Assembly (NCBI GenBank): GCA_023430065.1
Contig: JAEZCG010000228.1
Span: 1 to 55,847, forward strand
Direction: 5' to 3'
DNA length: 55,847 nucleotides
From: Pseudomonadota bacterium
Lineage (GTDB): Bacteria > Pseudomonadota > Gammaproteobacteria > Burkholderiales > SHXO01
Shown piece after piece: positions 17,683 to 30,265 of the stretch; the stretch's first letter is position 1; each line of letters opens with the position of its first letter. Position numbers and translations under genes: made by a program. The notes under the pieces were generated by a model, which had not been told where the DNA came from, ran no database searches, and worked only from the letters and a program-made list of their open reading frames with translations.

Positions 17683-19134
17683 CTAGTGTCGCGACTGCAT
17701 GATCGCCTCGCGATCGGCGATGCACGGCGCATCCGGCAACAGTTCGACGCTCTCGCCGCTGGCGCTCAAACCCAGCCCCAGCCGGCGGTAGGTCTCGGCC
17801 AGGTCGGGGAAGCGCGTCGAGGCGATGTGCTGATCGTACAGTTCCGAGAACACGCTGGTGCCGCTCAGTTCGTCGAGCCTGGCGAACAGGCGGCTGGCCT
17901 GCCACGTCTCTGCGCGCTCCAGGCAGCAGGCGCGCAGGTCCCGCAGCAGGGTGTCCAGCGAATGCCTTCCCTGCGTGAGCTCCCGCACGCGCTGGTCGGC
18001 GATCAGCGTCAGCGCCGCACCGTGCCAGTACACGCGCATGTAGGCGCCGTCGCGATGCATGCGCTCGGTGGCATCGGCCAGACTGACGCCGGGCATGCTG
18101 CGCATCCCACGCCGAAAACCGGTATGCATCCGCTGCCAGGCTTCGATTGCGGGCAGCATGCCCACCCGGGCACGCAGCACGTTCTGGTAGTAGCTCGCCA
18201 CGCCCTCCGACAGCCAGGCATCCTCCCCGCGCACGTAAGGCAGGAACAGGTGCGCCATCTCGTGCACCGCGGTCCAGTCGACCAGGAAGGCGGCCAGCGG
18301 CTCGCGCTGGTTGATGAAGAAATGCAGCGCGGGCTGTCCGCCACGCAGGACGAATGCCCACGGCACCGGCTCATCGCCGCGTGCGCCCGGCACGACCACC
18401 ACCTGCGCTTCGTCCACCGGGAAGCGCCCGTACAGCGAGGTCACCGCCTCGGCCGCACGCGTCAGCCACTGCCGTACGGGCTCCCATTCAACGGGCGGTG
18501 CGCCGTGCAGGACGGCCACGCGCAGCCGGCCGCCCGCGGCCTCGATCTCGCGCTCTCGAAACCTGCCGAAGGCGACGGCGGCCGGCCAGTCATAGGGGCT
18601 TCGACCGAGGCGGTAGGCGACGACCGCGCCCTGTGCATCGCGCACCGTGCGCCAGGGCGCCGACGCGGACAACCCCTCCGGCAGCGCGAAGCGCAGCTCC
18701 ACGTCCTCGTCCTCGGCCAGCGTACGCGGACGCCACAGCCACATGCCCACATCGGTCACGACATCCGGACCGACCCGACGCGCCGCACCGCTGCTGCCCT
18801 GGTGGCGGCCGCCATGGGTGCGCAGAGACGCGCGATAGGTCAGGCAGCCGTTGTCCGGCATGCCGGCGAGCTTCAGTTCAGCCCCGTTGGGAACGACGGG
18901 CGTGCGCGCGCCGTCGATCTGCACATCGGCCAGTGCGAGCGCGGCATCGAGCGATTCGGCCACCAGGTGGTGCGGGGCAGGACCGTCGAAGCAGGCGCGC
19001 ACGCCGACCTGCTCGAGTTGCTCGTCCACGCTCACGGTGTACCGGTGCACGCGCTCGGGCTGCGCGGCCAGCGCCGGCAGCACCAGCAGCAGCCCGGCCA
19101 GGGCGGTCCATGTGCGTGGTCGATGTGTCGGCAT
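17683..19134 (-). CDS. Exported gluzincin-like protein with HExxH motif
   Basis: The 483-residue product has a signal peptide (about residues 8-24, ending ALAA). A zinc-peptidase motif HEMAH lies at 291-295, and a downstream glutamate in WLSEGVASYY (Glu310) would be the third ligand. This resembles M1/M61 family gluzincins, but the spacing between the HExxH and the Glu (14 residues) is shorter than in M1 (18). The N-terminal part is beta-rich, as in M61. Substrate and exact family are unresolved. It stands alone, with 90 bases on one side and 81 on the other free of genes. Confidence 0.68.
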   Translation of the reverse strand: MPTHRPRTWTALAGLLLVLPALAAQPERVHRYTVSVDEQLEQVGVRACFDGPAPHHLVAESLDAALALADVQIDGARTPVVPNGAELKLAGMPDNGCLTYRASLRTHGGRHQGSSGAARRVGPDVVTDVGMWLWRPRTLAEDEDVELRFALPEGLSASAPWRTVRDAQGAVVAYRLGRSPYDWPAAVAFGRFREREIEAAGGRLRVAVLHGAPPVEWEPVRQWLTRAAEAVTSLYGRFPVDEAQVVVVPGARGDEPVPWAFVLRGGQPALHFFINQREPLAAFLVDWTAVHEMAHLFLPYVRGEDAWLSEGVASYYQNVLRARVGMLPAIEAWQRMHTGFRRGMRSMPGVSLADATERMHRDGAYMRVYWHGAALTLIADQRVRELTQGRHSLDTLLRDLRACCLERAETWQASRLFARLDELSGTSVFSELYDQHIASTRFPDLAETYRRLGLGLSASGESVELLPDAPCIADREAIMQSRH

Positions 19135-19215
19135 CGTTGCAGGATAGCAGCACCTCGAACACGTGCCGCCTGCCGATTGGAGGTGCCCCGATGCTGCAGT
19201 GTTCCCGTCCGCCGC

Positions 19216-19977
19216 CTAGAGCGCGATCTCCGGCAGGCTGGACGAGCGCGTGCCCGGCAGCGGCGGATTGTCTGCAGCACGGTAGGTGAACACGAGCGAG
19301 AACTTCGTCGCATCGCTGCGGTTGGCGGCCGCCGCGTGGAAGGTCCGGCTGTGGAAGAACACACCGTCCCCCGGCTCCAGTTCGGGCGTCCGGCGTCGTG
19401 CGATCAACGCCTGGTTCTCCGCCAGGTCCACGCGCAGGAACAGATCGGGGTCCAGGCGCGTGGCGGCGAACGCCATCCGGTGAGTGCCGGGAATGAACGA
19501 CAGGCAGCCGTTGTCCGGTGTCTCGCGTCCGAGCGCCAGCCACACCGAAATCAGCTCGGGCCGCTGGAACGACCAGTAGCGGATGTCCTGGTGCCAGCCG
19601 GTCAGCGAGCTGTAGCGCGGCTGCTTGGTCATCACGCAGTTGTGGTGAGCCTGCGACAGCAGGACCTGCTCGCCGAGCAGCTGGTGGAGCCGGTTCGCCA
19701 CCGGCGCCGAGGTCGCCCACTCGCGGAACAGCGCATCCCGCGCGCAGGCCTGCAGCAGGCGGCGCACGGTTCGCCCGCCCGGGGCCTCCAGCGAGGCCGG
19801 CGCACCGGGGTAATGCAGCTGGGCCTCGTATTCCACCGGCGGCAGGACGCGGGCGAGATGTTCGCGGGCGACGGCCAAGAGCGCTTCGCACCGATGCGCA
19901 TCGGCCAGGCCGCGCACGACGACGAAGCCGTCTTCGTGGAAGCGCGTCAGCTCGGTGTCGGTCAGACGGTCTGCCAT
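19216..19977 (-). CDS. Phytanoyl-CoA dioxygenase family protein (PhyH)
   Basis: The Fe(II)/2-oxoglutarate dioxygenase facial triad is visible: His130 and Asp132 in GWHQDIRYW and a distal His (about 215) in SRTFHAAAANRS, with the following Arg as 2-oxoglutarate anchor. The first residues (LTRFHEDGFVVVRG) are typical of PhyH. It would hydroxylate a small metabolite; the family is broad and the substrate is unknown. A GAGG eight bases upstream favours the ATG at 19977 over the GTG at 19980. It follows metH by ten bases and is probably co-transcribed with it, which would place it under the metH leader. Confidence 0.88.
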   Translation of the reverse strand: MADRLTDTELTRFHEDGFVVVRGLADAHRCEALLAVAREHLARVLPPVEYEAQLHYPGAPASLEAPGGRTVRRLLQACARDALFREWATSAPVANRLHQLLGEQVLLSQAHHNCVMTKQPRYSSLTGWHQDIRYWSFQRPELISVWLALGRETPDNGCLSFIPGTHRMAFAATRLDPDLFLRVDLAENQALIARRRTPELEPGDGVFFHSRTFHAAAANRSDATKFSLVFTYRAADNPPLPGTRSSSLPEIAL

Positions 19978-19987
19978 CACGTGCGCC

Positions 19988-23713
<3,726 letters not shown>

Positions 23714-23718
23714 GAAAC

Positions 23719-23748
23719 AAAAAACCCGTGCGCGAAAGCGGACGGGTT
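23719..23748 (-). terminator. Intrinsic terminator in the metH leader
   Basis: On the minus strand AACCCGT (23748-23742) pairs with ACGGGTT (23729-23723), with an inner CGC/GCG extension, followed by a run of six T ending five bases before the metH ATG. Its place between the SAM-II-like element and the gene suggests attenuation control. Confidence 0.82.
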
Positions 23749-23759
23749 CTGGGACAGCT

Positions 23760-23815
23760 CCCGCGCTTTAGCGAAATTTGTTAAGCGCCCGCAAGCTGCG
23801 ATCAAAACGGCGCGA
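23760..23815 (-). promoter_or_regulatory. SAM-II-like riboswitch candidate upstream of metH
   Basis: Read on the minus strand, P1 is GCGCC (23813-23809) with GGCGC (23789-23785), closing a 19-base loop that starts GTTTT and contains CTTGC. Downstream come ACAAAT and GCTAAA (23772-23767). The loop segment CGC-A-GCTT pairs with AAGC-GCG downstream, giving an H-type pseudoknot. The order P1, U-rich loop, UUGC, AAAU, GCUAAA is that of SAM-II riboswitches (RF00521), known mainly from Alphaproteobacteria. A competing hairpin GCGCTT/AAGCGC would break the pseudoknot. Metabolite binding is inferred. Confidence 0.6.
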
Positions 23816-23824
23816 TGAACGGGC

Positions 23825-23853
23825 ATGTTAGCCCGTATCGCCCGGCGCCGCAA
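23825..23853 (-). promoter_or_regulatory. Candidate metH promoter
   Basis: On the minus strand TTGCGG (23853-23848) and TAACAT (23830-23825) are 17 bases apart. The predicted transcript would begin just before P1 of the SAM-II-like element, consistent with a leader RNA. Confidence 0.45.
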
Positions 23854-23882
23854 CGGCAGAGGGAACCACGGCAGAGGGAACC
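23853..23882. repeat. Perfect 15-bp tandem duplication
   Basis: ACGGCAGAGGGAACC occurs twice in direct succession (23853-23867 and 23868-23882) between the VIT gene and the metH promoter. It touches the -35 hexamer. It may be slippage or a duplicated protein-binding site. Confidence 0.8.
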
Positions 23883-23898
23883 CGGCCGGGACGGCCGA

Positions 23899-24969
23899 TC
23901 AGGCCAGCACCACGCCGAGCAGCCGGCCGATGCTCCAGGTGAGCAGGCCGGCGCCGCCCCCGATGAGCAGCATGCGCAAGCCGCCTCTGCCGGCATGGCG
24001 GCCGGTGAACAGCGACAGCACGGCACCGACGGCGAACAGGCAAACCAACGTCAGCACGATGGCGCCGGTCAATGCGTGTTGTCCGTCGACGACGAGAAAG
24101 GGAAGCAGCGGCACCAGTGCGCCGGCCGCGAACGCGAGGAAGGAGAACGTGGCGGCGCCCCATGGCGAGCCGAGCTCGTCGGGATTGAGGCCCAGCTCCT
24201 CCCGCGCCAGAGCGTCCAGGCCGGTTTCGGGATCGGCCGTCATCTTCGCGGCGAGATCCCGCGCCTGCTGCGCGGTCAGCCCACGCGCCTCGTAGATCAG
24301 GGCCAGCTCGGCCGCCTCCTCCTCCGGGTAGGCCTGCAGTTCCTCGCGTTCGAGGCCGATCTGGTACTCGAACATCTCGCGCTGGGAACGCACCGACACG
24401 TACTCGCCCGCCGCCATCGAGAACGCGCCGGCCAGCAGGCCGGCCACCCCGCTGAGCAGGACGATGCGCGGGTCTCCGCTCGCACCTGCGATGCCGAAGA
24501 TGAGACTGGCATTGGAGACGAGGCCGTCGTTGACGCCGAAGACGGCAGCGCGCAGATTCCCGCCGCTGCTCAGTGCGCGGTGCCGACGCTCGGGCGCCAG
24601 ATTGCCCTCCGGCATCGGGTGCCCGTGATCGGCACGCGCATACACCGACATGCCGCGCACCTTCATGGCGGAGAGCACGCTGCGCATCGCGCGCGGACCC
24701 GAGCGGCGCGTCAGCCAGGCCACCACGCGGGTGCGCAGATCGGGGCGATAGCCGTGCGGCACGCGCCTGCCGTGCTCGGCGGCCATGCGCGCCCAGATCG
24801 CCGCCTGTCCCTCGGCTTCGCGTGCGAGCTCGGCGAACAGGCGCGCGCGCGGCGTGCCCGTCTCGATCTGCGCGAGCAATCGATACAGGTAGGCGGCGCG
24901 CTGCTCTTCGCGCCAGTTCTCGAGCGGTGCGGTCATGGGCGTCAGGCGATCGAAGTGGCCTGTCATCAT
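23899..24969 (-). CDS. VIT1/CCC1 family transporter with N-terminal ferritin-like domain
   Basis: The N-terminal 100 residues resemble the rubrerythrin/ferritin-like domain of membrane-bound ferritin-VIT fusions. The C-terminal 220 residues are the VIT1 domain, with the GVNDGLVSNASLIFGIAGA motif, FSMAAGEYVSVRSQ and about five membrane helices. Such proteins export Fe2+ or Mn2+. In the ferritin-like part the usual EERHAxxW block reads EAEGQAAIW, so an expected metal-ligand His is replaced by Gln. Two adjacent ATGs (24969, 24966) follow a GAGG; a later ATG at 24936 is possible. CGGCCG-GGA-CGGCCG at 23883-23897, just past the stop, forms a short hairpin without a T-run. Confidence 0.85.
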   Translation of the reverse strand: MMTGHFDRLTPMTAPLENWREEQRAAYLYRLLAQIETGTPRARLFAELAREAEGQAAIWARMAAEHGRRVPHGYRPDLRTRVVAWLTRRSGPRAMRSVLSAMKVRGMSVYARADHGHPMPEGNLAPERRHRALSSGGNLRAAVFGVNDGLVSNASLIFGIAGASGDPRIVLLSGVAGLLAGAFSMAAGEYVSVRSQREMFEYQIGLEREELQAYPEEEAAELALIYEARGLTAQQARDLAAKMTADPETGLDALAREELGLNPDELGSPWGAATFSFLAFAAGALVPLLPFLVVDGQHALTGAIVLTLVCLFAVGAVLSLFTGRHAGRGGLRMLLIGGGAGLLTWSIGRLLGVVLA

Positions 24970-25028
24970 ACGCGGCGGCCTCGGCTCGGCGCGTGGGCAC
25001 GCCGCGTGCGCCAGATTGCCGGATGTGC

Positions 25029-26528
25029 TCACGCGAGCGGCGATGCGCGCCGATATTGCACTGCCTCGCGCACGTGGTCCGATCGAATGCACTCCTCGTC
25101 CGCAAGGTCCGCAATGGTGCGCGCGACACGCAGGACACGATGAAACGCGCGCGCGGACCATCCCAGTTTGGCCGCCGAGACGCGCAGTATCTGCAGGCTT
25201 GCCCGGTCCGGCCGCGCATGCTGCTCGAGTTGATCCACACCGAGGTGCGCATTGAGGTGCTCCTGGCGCTCGAGTTGCCGGGCGCGCGCACGCGCCACGC
25301 GCCCGCGCACGGCGGCGCTCGCTTCCCCGCAGGCGTGCCGCAGCAGGTCCGCTTCGCGCACGGCGGGCACCTCCACGTGCAGGTCGATGCGGTCGAGCAG
25401 CGGACCGGACAGCCTGCGCCGGTAGCGGTCGATCCGGTCGGGCGTGCAGCGGCACCGCCCGGAGGGATGGCCGAGATAGCCGCAGGGACAGGGGTTCATC
25501 GCTGCCACCAGCTGGAAGCGGGCGGGGAATTCGGCCTGGCGTGCCGCGCGCGAGATGGTGATGCGCCCGGATTCCAGCGGCTCGCGCAGGACTTCGAGCA
25601 CGTCGCGATCGAACTCCGGCAGCTCGTCGAGGAACAGCACGCCATGCAGCGCGAGCGAGATCTCGCCCGGACGCGGATGGCTGCCGCCGCCGATCAGCGC
25701 CGCCGCGGAGGCCGTGTGATGCGGCGCGCGGAAGGGACGGCGGCGCCACTCGCCGGCGCGCCAGCCGGCCGACGACAACGAATGCACGGCGGCGGTCTGA
25801 ACGGCCTCCTCGTAGGTCATCTCCGGCAAGATGCCGGGCAGGCGCTCGGCGAGCATGGTCTTCCCGGTACCGGGCGGCCCGGACATGAGCAGGTGATGCG
25901 ACCCGGCGGCGGCGACTTCCAGCGCCCGACGCGCCGACGGCTGGCCGCGCACTTCGCTCAGGTCGGGATGGCGCGCCTCGCCCGCGCGATCGTCGTACAC
26001 GCAGCGTGTCAGGCCGTCGCGGCCGCACAGGTGCGCGCATACCGCCAGCAGCGAGTCGGCCGCGTAGACGCCTGCATCGCGCACCCGCGCGGCTTCGGCG
26101 GCACTCGCTGTCGGCAGGACGAACGCCCGTCCGCAGCGTTGCGCCTGGAGCATCATCGCCAGGGCACCGCGGATCGGGCGCAACTCGCCGGTCAGCGCGA
26201 GCTCTCCTGCAAACTCGTAGCTGGCCAGCGCATCGCGGGCGATCTGCCGGGACGCGGCAAGGATTCCCAGCGCGATGGGAAGATCGAAGCGACCGCCTTC
26301 CTTGGGCAGATCGGCGGGCGCGAGGTTGACCGTGATGCGGCGAGCGGGGAAGTCGAATCCCGCATTCTGCAGGGCCGCGCGCACGCGATCGCGTGCCTCG
26401 CGCACCTCCGCCTCCGGCAGGCCGACCACGGTGAAACTGGGAAGGCCGTTGCCCAGGTGCACCTCGACGGTGACCAGCGGCGCATCCATGCCGGCCAGGG
26501 CACGACTGTAGAGCACGGCGAGCGACAT
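25029..26528 (-). CDS. comM: ComM/YifB family Mg-chelatase-like AAA+ ATPase
   Basis: The 499-residue protein has the N-terminal Lon-protease-like domain starting MSLAVLYSRALAGMDAPLV, a Walker A GPPGTGKT, a Walker B VLFLDELPEF and the C-terminal Mg-chelatase domain with a Cys cluster (CPCGYLGHPSGRCRC). ComM is a hexameric helicase that drives branch migration during natural transformation. It is divergent from bioA, with 123 bases between the starts. In betaproteobacteria comM commonly neighbours ubiK and glnK-amtB; here bioAD and yceI lie between them. Confidence 0.93.
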   Translation of the reverse strand: MSLAVLYSRALAGMDAPLVTVEVHLGNGLPSFTVVGLPEAEVREARDRVRAALQNAGFDFPARRITVNLAPADLPKEGGRFDLPIALGILAASRQIARDALASYEFAGELALTGELRPIRGALAMMLQAQRCGRAFVLPTASAAEAARVRDAGVYAADSLLAVCAHLCGRDGLTRCVYDDRAGEARHPDLSEVRGQPSARRALEVAAAGSHHLLMSGPPGTGKTMLAERLPGILPEMTYEEAVQTAAVHSLSSAGWRAGEWRRRPFRAPHHTASAAALIGGGSHPRPGEISLALHGVLFLDELPEFDRDVLEVLREPLESGRITISRAARQAEFPARFQLVAAMNPCPCGYLGHPSGRCRCTPDRIDRYRRRLSGPLLDRIDLHVEVPAVREADLLRHACGEASAAVRGRVARARARQLERQEHLNAHLGVDQLEQHARPDRASLQILRVSAAKLGWSARAFHRVLRVARTIADLADEECIRSDHVREAVQYRRASPLA

Positions 26529-26651
26529 CGCGGATCCGCTGTAGTTCCTCGCAGTCTACCCGAATGGCATACCCGAGGCGCGGGCCCGGGCGTCGGCAGC
26601 CGATGCGGCATACTTGCGTCGGCGTCCCCTTCCCGCATCGTCCCTCCCCGC

Positions 26652-27974
26652 ATGAACAGCAACGAGCACTTCATGCGCCGCAGCCTGGCGGCGGTCTGGC
26701 ATCCGTGCACGCAGATGAAGTCGCACGAATCCGTGCCGCTGGTGCCGATCCGCCGCGGCGAGGGCGCATGGCTGGAGGACTTCGACGGCCGGCGCTACCT
26801 GGACGCGATCAGTTCCTGGTGGGTGAACCTGTTCGGTCACTGCAACCCGCGCATCAACGCCGCCTTGCAGGATCAGCTCGGACGCATCGAGCACCTGATG
26901 CTCGCCGGCTTCACCCACGAACCGGTGGTGCAGTTGTCCGAGCGCCTGGCGGCGCTCACCGGCGGATCGCTGGGGCATTGCTTCTACGCCTCGGACGGGG
27001 CGTCCGCGACCGAGATCGCGCTGAAGATGAGCTTTCATTTCTGGCGCAACTGCGGCCGCGCCCGGAAGGACTCGTTCCTCTCCATCGAGAACGGCTATCA
27101 CGGCGAGACGCTGGGTGCGCTCGGCGTCACCGACGTCGCGTTGTTCCGCGATGCGTATGCGCCGTTGCTGCGTCCCGCGCTCACGCTGCCGAGTCCGGAC
27201 TGGCGCTGCGCGGACCCGGGCGAGAGCGCCGAAGCATTCGCGTGGCGCCGGGCCGCGGCCCTCGAGGCGCATCTGGCGCAGCACCACGCGCGCACCGCCG
27301 CGCTCATCGTCGAGCCGCTCGTCCAGTGTGCAAGCGGCATGGCCATGCACCACCCGGCCTACCTGCGCCGCGTGCGCGAGCTGTGCGACCGCTTCGAGGT
27401 GCACCTCATCGCGGACGAGATCGCCGTGGGCTTCGGGCGCACCGGCACCTTCTTCGCCCATGAGCAGGCCGGGATCCGGCCGGATTTCCTGTGTCTGTCG
27501 AAGGGCATCAGCGGCGGCTATCTGCCGCTGTCGGCCGTGCTCACCACCGATCGCGTGTACGCCGCCTTCTACAGCGACGACACCGCGCGCGGCTTCCTGC
27601 ATTCCCACTCCTACACCGGCAATGCCCTGGCATGCCGTGCAGCCCTCGCCACGCTGGACATCTTCGAGCAGGATCGCGTGCTGGAGGGCAACCGCGTGCG
27701 CGCCGCGCAGCTCACCGAAGCCTGCGGGCCGCTCCGGGTGCACCCCCGCACGAGGCACTTCCGGCAGTGCGGGATGATCTGGGCCTTCGACGTGGCCGAT
27801 GCGCCGGCGGCGTTCGCCCGTCGCTACGCACAGGAGGCGATGGCGCGTGGTGTCCTGCTGCGCCCGATCGGAAACAGCGTGTACTTCATGCCCCCGTACG
27901 TGATCGACGAGGGACAGATCGCACTGCTCGCGCGCACGGCACTGGAGGCGCTCGACGCAGCCCTGGAGGCATGA
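26652..27974 (+). CDS. bioA: Adenosylmethionine-8-amino-7-oxononanoate aminotransferase
   Basis: This class III PLP aminotransferase (440 residues) makes 7,8-diaminopelargonate using SAM as amino donor. It shows the BioA-type start VWHPCTQMKSHE, the substrate region SSWWVNLFGHCNP, the Asp-containing HLIADEIAVGFGRTGTFFA block and the PLP lysine in LSKGISGGYLP. The ATG at 26652 gives the usual length but lacks a Shine-Dalgarno sequence; ATG 26673 is a possible shorter start. bioD overlaps its stop codon. bioF, bioB and bioC are not in the window. Confidence 0.95.
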   Translation: MNSNEHFMRRSLAAVWHPCTQMKSHESVPLVPIRRGEGAWLEDFDGRRYLDAISSWWVNLFGHCNPRINAALQDQLGRIEHLMLAGFTHEPVVQLSERLAALTGGSLGHCFYASDGASATEIALKMSFHFWRNCGRARKDSFLSIENGYHGETLGALGVTDVALFRDAYAPLLRPALTLPSPDWRCADPGESAEAFAWRRAAALEAHLAQHHARTAALIVEPLVQCASGMAMHHPAYLRRVRELCDRFEVHLIADEIAVGFGRTGTFFAHEQAGIRPDFLCLSKGISGGYLPLSAVLTTDRVYAAFYSDDTARGFLHSHSYTGNALACRAALATLDIFEQDRVLEGNRVRAAQLTEACGPLRVHPRTRHFRQCGMIWAFDVADAPAAFARRYAQEAMARGVLLRPIGNSVYFMPPYVIDEGQIALLARTALEALDAALEA

Positions 27975-28642
27975 TGGGCGCGGGCTGGTTCGTGACCGGA
28001 ACCGACACCGGGGTGGGCAAGACGGTGGTGAGCTGTGCGCTGCTGCATGCGCTGCGCGCGCGCGGGATGCGGGCGGTGGGCATGAAGCCGGTCGCCTCCG
28101 GCTGCGTGCACCGCGCACAGGGACTGCTGAACGAGGACGTCGAGGCGCTGCTGCAGGCCGGCGATCCGGCCGCCACGCGCGACGAGATCAGCCTGTATCG
28201 CTTCGAACCGGCGATCGCGCCCCACATCGCCGCCGCGCGTGCCGGCGTGGAGATCGATCTCGCGGCGATCGCCGCCCGGCATCGCGAACTGGCGCGGCGC
28301 TACGACGCGGTGGTGGTGGAAGGGGCAGGCGGCTGGCTGGTGCCGCTGGGCAGGTCGACGAGCTTCGCCGACCTGGCGCAGGCGCTGGGACTGCCGGTCG
28401 TGCTGATCGTGGGCATGCGCCTGGGGTGCATCAATCACGCGCTCCTCAGCGCCGAGTCGATCGCGCGCTGCGGTCTTCGGCTCGAGGGCTGGGTGGCCAA
28501 TCGCATCGATCCGGACATGGCCTGCTTCGAGGAGAACCTCGAATCGCTGCGCGAACGGATGGACGCGCGGTTGATGGGGGTGGTGGCGCACCGGTTCCCG
28601 CCGGACCCGGCACGCATCGGTCGCGACCTGCTGCTGCGCTGA
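27974..28642 (+). CDS. bioD: Dethiobiotin synthetase
   Basis: BioD carboxylates 7,8-diaminopelargonate to dethiobiotin with ATP. The P-loop GTDTGVGKT lies at the N terminus, followed by MKPVASGC and the VEGAGGWLVPL motif. Two ATG codons stand in tandem at 27971 and 27974; GGAGG (27965-27969) is four bases before the second, which I chose. It overlaps the bioA stop (TGATG) and is translationally coupled. It ends 70 bases before the convergent yceI gene, a GC-rich interval without a T-run terminator. Confidence 0.94.
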   Translation: MGAGWFVTGTDTGVGKTVVSCALLHALRARGMRAVGMKPVASGCVHRAQGLLNEDVEALLQAGDPAATRDEISLYRFEPAIAPHIAAARAGVEIDLAAIAARHRELARRYDAVVVEGAGGWLVPLGRSTSFADLAQALGLPVVLIVGMRLGCINHALLSAESIARCGLRLEGWVANRIDPDMACFEENLESLRERMDARLMGVVAHRFPPDPARIGRDLLLR

Positions 28643-28712
28643 AGGCGGCGCGGCGAGGCGCGACGGCGTCAGCCGCCACGCCGATGCACGGCGGCGCCGC
28701 GGGGAACCCGCG

Positions 28713-29279
28713 TCAGTCCTTGAACGCCTCCACGTTGATCAGCAGCCTGACCTCGTCGCCCAGGCCCGGTGTGTAGGTGGTCATGCCGAACTCGCTGCGC
28801 CTGATGGTGGCAACGGCATTGGCCCCGCAGGCCATCTTCTTGGCGAACGGATTCTCTGCGCAGTGGAAGCTGAGGATGGCGATGGTCAGCGGCCTGGTCA
28901 CGCCGAGCATGGTGAACTGACCGGGCACGGGCTTGGGGGTGTCGCCCTCGAACACGATGCTGTCCGACTCGAAGCGCATGGTCGGGTGCTTCGCCGCGTG
29001 AAAGAAGTCTTCGCTCAGCAGATGCTCGTCGAGCTTGGCGACGCCGGAGTCGATCGAGGCGACGTCGATCGTGACGTCCATGCTGCCGGTCTTCGCGGCC
29101 CGGTCGAGGACGATCTTCCCGGTGACCTTGTTGAAGCGGCCGCGCTGGGTGGACCAGTCGAAGTGGTTGATCTCGTACACCGGCAGGGTGTGGTTGGAAT
29201 CGATGGTGTAGCGCTCGGCGGCGGAGGCGGAAGCGATGACCAGCGTGCCGAGCAGCATCGCGAGCAGAATGTTCGTCAT
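28713..29279 (-). CDS. YceI family periplasmic protein
   Basis: The 188-residue protein has a signal peptide ending ASASA and a YceI lipocalin-like domain (YTIDSNHTLPVYEINHF, KTGSMDVTIDVASIDSG, FTMLGVTRPLTIAI). YceI proteins bind polyprenyl chains in an eight-stranded barrel and are stress-related. Two Cys residues (FHCAENP, KMACGAN) may form a disulfide. GGGAG seven bases before the ATG sets the start. Confidence 0.92.
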   Translation of the reverse strand: MTNILLAMLLGTLVIASASAAERYTIDSNHTLPVYEINHFDWSTQRGRFNKVTGKIVLDRAAKTGSMDVTIDVASIDSGVAKLDEHLLSEDFFHAAKHPTMRFESDSIVFEGDTPKPVPGQFTMLGVTRPLTIAILSFHCAENPFAKKMACGANAVATIRRSEFGMTTYTPGLGDEVRLLINVEAFKD

Positions 29280-29416
29280 GGACGTCTCCCATTCCCGTGC
29301 AATGACCTGCACTGATCGCAGCAGGTGCGGGCGGGCAGCGCAAGCGATAGAGCACGTCTGCGCGGCGAGTTGTTCAGCGCCGTGGAAGGCGCGTGCGCAC
29401 GCCTGGCGACTCCGAT

Positions 29417-30243
<827 letters not shown>

Positions 30244-30265
30244 GACAACACAGGGAGATATTGAG

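Noticed and set aside
24573..26651. Upstream extension of the bioA reading frame
   Set aside because: The frame is open for 2 kb but antisense to comM and the VIT gene; BioA homology begins at 26652.
29306..29327. ACCTGC/GCAGGT inverted repeat between yceI and ubiK
   Set aside because: Six-base arms with a ten-base spacer are expected by chance at this GC content.
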